Shown: one piece after another, positions 5,144 through 6,334 of the stretch
Layout of the letters: every line of letters starts with the position of its first letter
Numbering within the stretch: the first letter of the stretch is position 1
From: Candidatus Zixiibacteriota bacterium
GTDB taxonomy: Bacteria; Zixibacteria; MSB-5A5; GN15; JACZUZ01
Direction: 5' to 3'
Length of the DNA: 6,334 nucleotides
NCBI GenBank assembly: GCA_022572905.1
Contig: JACZUZ010000127.1
Span: forward strand, 1 to 6,334
Notes under the pieces: generated by a model
What the model was told of the DNA's origin: nothing
Seen by the model: the letters and a program-made list of their open reading frames with translations, nothing else
Databases searched by the model: none
Position numbers and translations under genes: made by a program

Positions 5144-6334
5144 ATGACAAATATTGATCAAAACCTGCTTGAATTCCTGAAACCCGTTAAGGACCCGGAG
5201 CTTAGATTCTCCATTGTAAAGCTGGGCATGGTTTCGTCCCTTACCCGACAAAACGGCACGATTAATCTGTCGTTGAAATTGCCTCTTCCCAATTCGCCAA
5301 GTGAAGCGGAGCTAAAGAATGAAATCAGATCGGCGCTTTCAGATCTGGAGGGTGTGACAGGTGTGGAAATCTCCACCACTGTGATGTCTGATGAGGAACG
5401 GCTCGATCTGGCCAACAAGATTCATGGACGACCATCAACAGGCGGTTCCGACGCTAAAGGCGGGTCAGGGTTGAGCGTTGATTTCCAGCCCGCTCAAATT
5501 GACGAAAAAGGAAATATACTGGAAACTGACGCTCACCGAAGGGCCGTTCTCGAAATACTAGCCACTATTGATGACCCCGAAATCAATAAGCCTCTGACAG
5601 AATTGGGTATGGTGAAAGCTCTGGGAATAGAAAGCGGAAATGTGGGCGTCGAAATTCTGCTGACCGTACCGGGTTGTCCGCTCAAAGACAAGATCACCTC
5701 TGATATTGCAAACGGCCTGAAAACGCTGGACTGGGTGAAAAATGTCGCTGTAGACTTTGATGTTATGACCGAACAGCAGCGCCAGCGTGTGGCCGAGATT
5801 GTCCAAGGAAACGAACCAGACGCCTGGAAAGGACGCAAACCGGTTAGCGCCGGCGAATACGCCAAAAGAATAATTGTGGTGGCATCTGGCAAAGGCGGTG
5901 TGGGCAAATCGACCACCACAACTAATCTGGCTTTTGCGCTGGCTGAGCAGGGCTACGAAGTTGGAATCCTGGACGCTGATGTCTATGGCTTTTCGATTCC
6001 GCGCATGACCGGTGTGTTCGGTCGTCCACGAGTCGTCAATGAAATGATGGAGCCTATCCGTAAGGGAAGGGTTCAGGTTATGTCAATGGGTTATTTTGTA
6101 GATGAAGACGCCGCTGTAATCTGGCGGGGACCGCTCTTGCATAAGGCGATAAATCAATTTATTACTGATGTTCTTTGGGAAAAAATGGATTATCTCTTCA
6201 TCGACCTTCCGCCGGGTACGGGCGATGTAACACTCACTCTGGCGACGGCTCTTCCACAATCGGAGATGTTAATTGTAACAACTCCCCAACCTGTGGCGAC
6301 GCATGTGGCCGGAAGAGTGGCTCGCCTGGCTGAA
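5144..6334 (+). CDS. mrp: Mrp/NBP35-family Fe-S carrier ATPase with two MIP18 domains, truncated by window edge
   Basis: The frame is open for 397 codons to the right edge with no stop. Mrp/ApbC proteins are cytoplasmic P-loop ATPases that hold and transfer Fe-S clusters. Residues 7-88 form a first MIP18 (DUF59) domain, then comes a Gly/Ser-rich linker (about 91-125), and residues 134-215 form a second. The two align through DPEL/DPEI, LGMV, the P-x-x-P segment and VM(S/T). Domain 2 keeps the conserved cysteine (PGCP, C178); the aligned position in domain 1 is S51 (PNSP). The ATPase follows, with deviant Walker A ASGKGGVGKST (247-257, including the signature Lys250), DADVYG (277-282), IWRGPLLHK (326-334) and DLPPGTGD (354-361). 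The usual C-terminal CxxC that binds the cluster lies beyond the window. The ATG at 5144 has an AGGGG SD 9 nt upstream and starts just before domain 1. It likely has its own promoter and leader. Confidence 0.95.
   Translation, partial: MTNIDQNLLEFLKPVKDPELRFSIVKLGMVSSLTRQNGTINLSLKLPLPNSPSEAELKNEIRSALSDLEGVTGVEISTTVMSDEERLDLANKIHGRPSTGGSDAKGGSGLSVDFQPAQIDEKGNILETDAHRRAVLEILATIDDPEINKPLTELGMVKALGIESGNVGVEILLTVPGCPLKDKITSDIANGLKTLDWVKNVAVDFDVMTEQQRQRVAEIVQGNEPDAWKGRKPVSAGEYAKRIIVVASGKGGVGKSTTTTNLAFALAEQGYEVGILDADVYGFSIPRMTGVFGRPRVVNEMMEPIRKGRVQVMSMGYFVDEDAAVIWRGPLLHKAINQFITDVLWEKMDYLFIDLPPGTGDVTLTLATALPQSEMLIVTTPQPVATHVAGRVARLAE

Noticed and set aside
5533..5919. Long reverse-strand frame opposite mrp
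   Set aside because: It is antisense to the conserved MIP18 and P-loop region of Mrp and reads as a low-complexity shadow with no family features.

Overview
The window is bacterial. It holds a compact, mostly plus-strand housekeeping block with one divergent gene cut by the left edge. Base composition is close to balanced and there is no sign of mobile DNA, tRNA, rRNA or CRISPR. The long IleRS with a rearranged signature motif resembles the type found in FCB-group and candidate phyla (Zixibacteria-like lineages are a guess). The Mrp-type ATPase would also fit other phyla. Phylum assignment is therefore low confidence.

Layout: (1) 1-236, minus strand: the start of a membrane-anchored protein, probably of the N-terminally anchored SGNH/GDSL hydrolase type, cut by the edge. 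(2) 237-464: divergent intergenic region with a plausible ileS promoter (TTTACA, 17 nt, TATCCT), a short dyad and one perfect DnaA-box 9-mer. (3) 465-3707: ileS, a complete type-2-like isoleucyl-tRNA synthetase carrying GIHH in place of HIGH. (4) 3708-3871: spacer ending in four degenerate tandem 14-nt repeats that run exactly into the next start codon. (5) 3872-4249: a TraR/DksA-family C4 zinc-finger protein. (6) about 4246-4947: lspA, lipoprotein signal peptidase, which overlaps the dksA-like stop and has no ATG, GTG or TTG upstream of its first membrane helix. (7) 4948-5143: spacer with a good sigma70-like promoter, several strong complementary segments and a 17-codon ORF with a consensus Shine-Dalgarno site. 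(8) 5144-6334: an Mrp/NBP35-type Fe-S carrier ATPase with two tandem MIP18 (DUF59) domains, running off the right edge.

ileS, the dksA-like gene and lspA look like one transcription unit: charging of tRNA-Ile, a probable RNA-polymerase-binding regulator, and prolipoprotein maturation in the inner membrane. Mrp appears to be transcribed separately from its own promoter through a structured leader of about 160 nt. The best candidates for new biology are that leader (competing helices, a leader ORF, and a possible 5'-end to SD pairing), the non-canonical start of lspA, and the duplicated MIP18 module of Mrp in which the first copy has lost its conserved cysteine.
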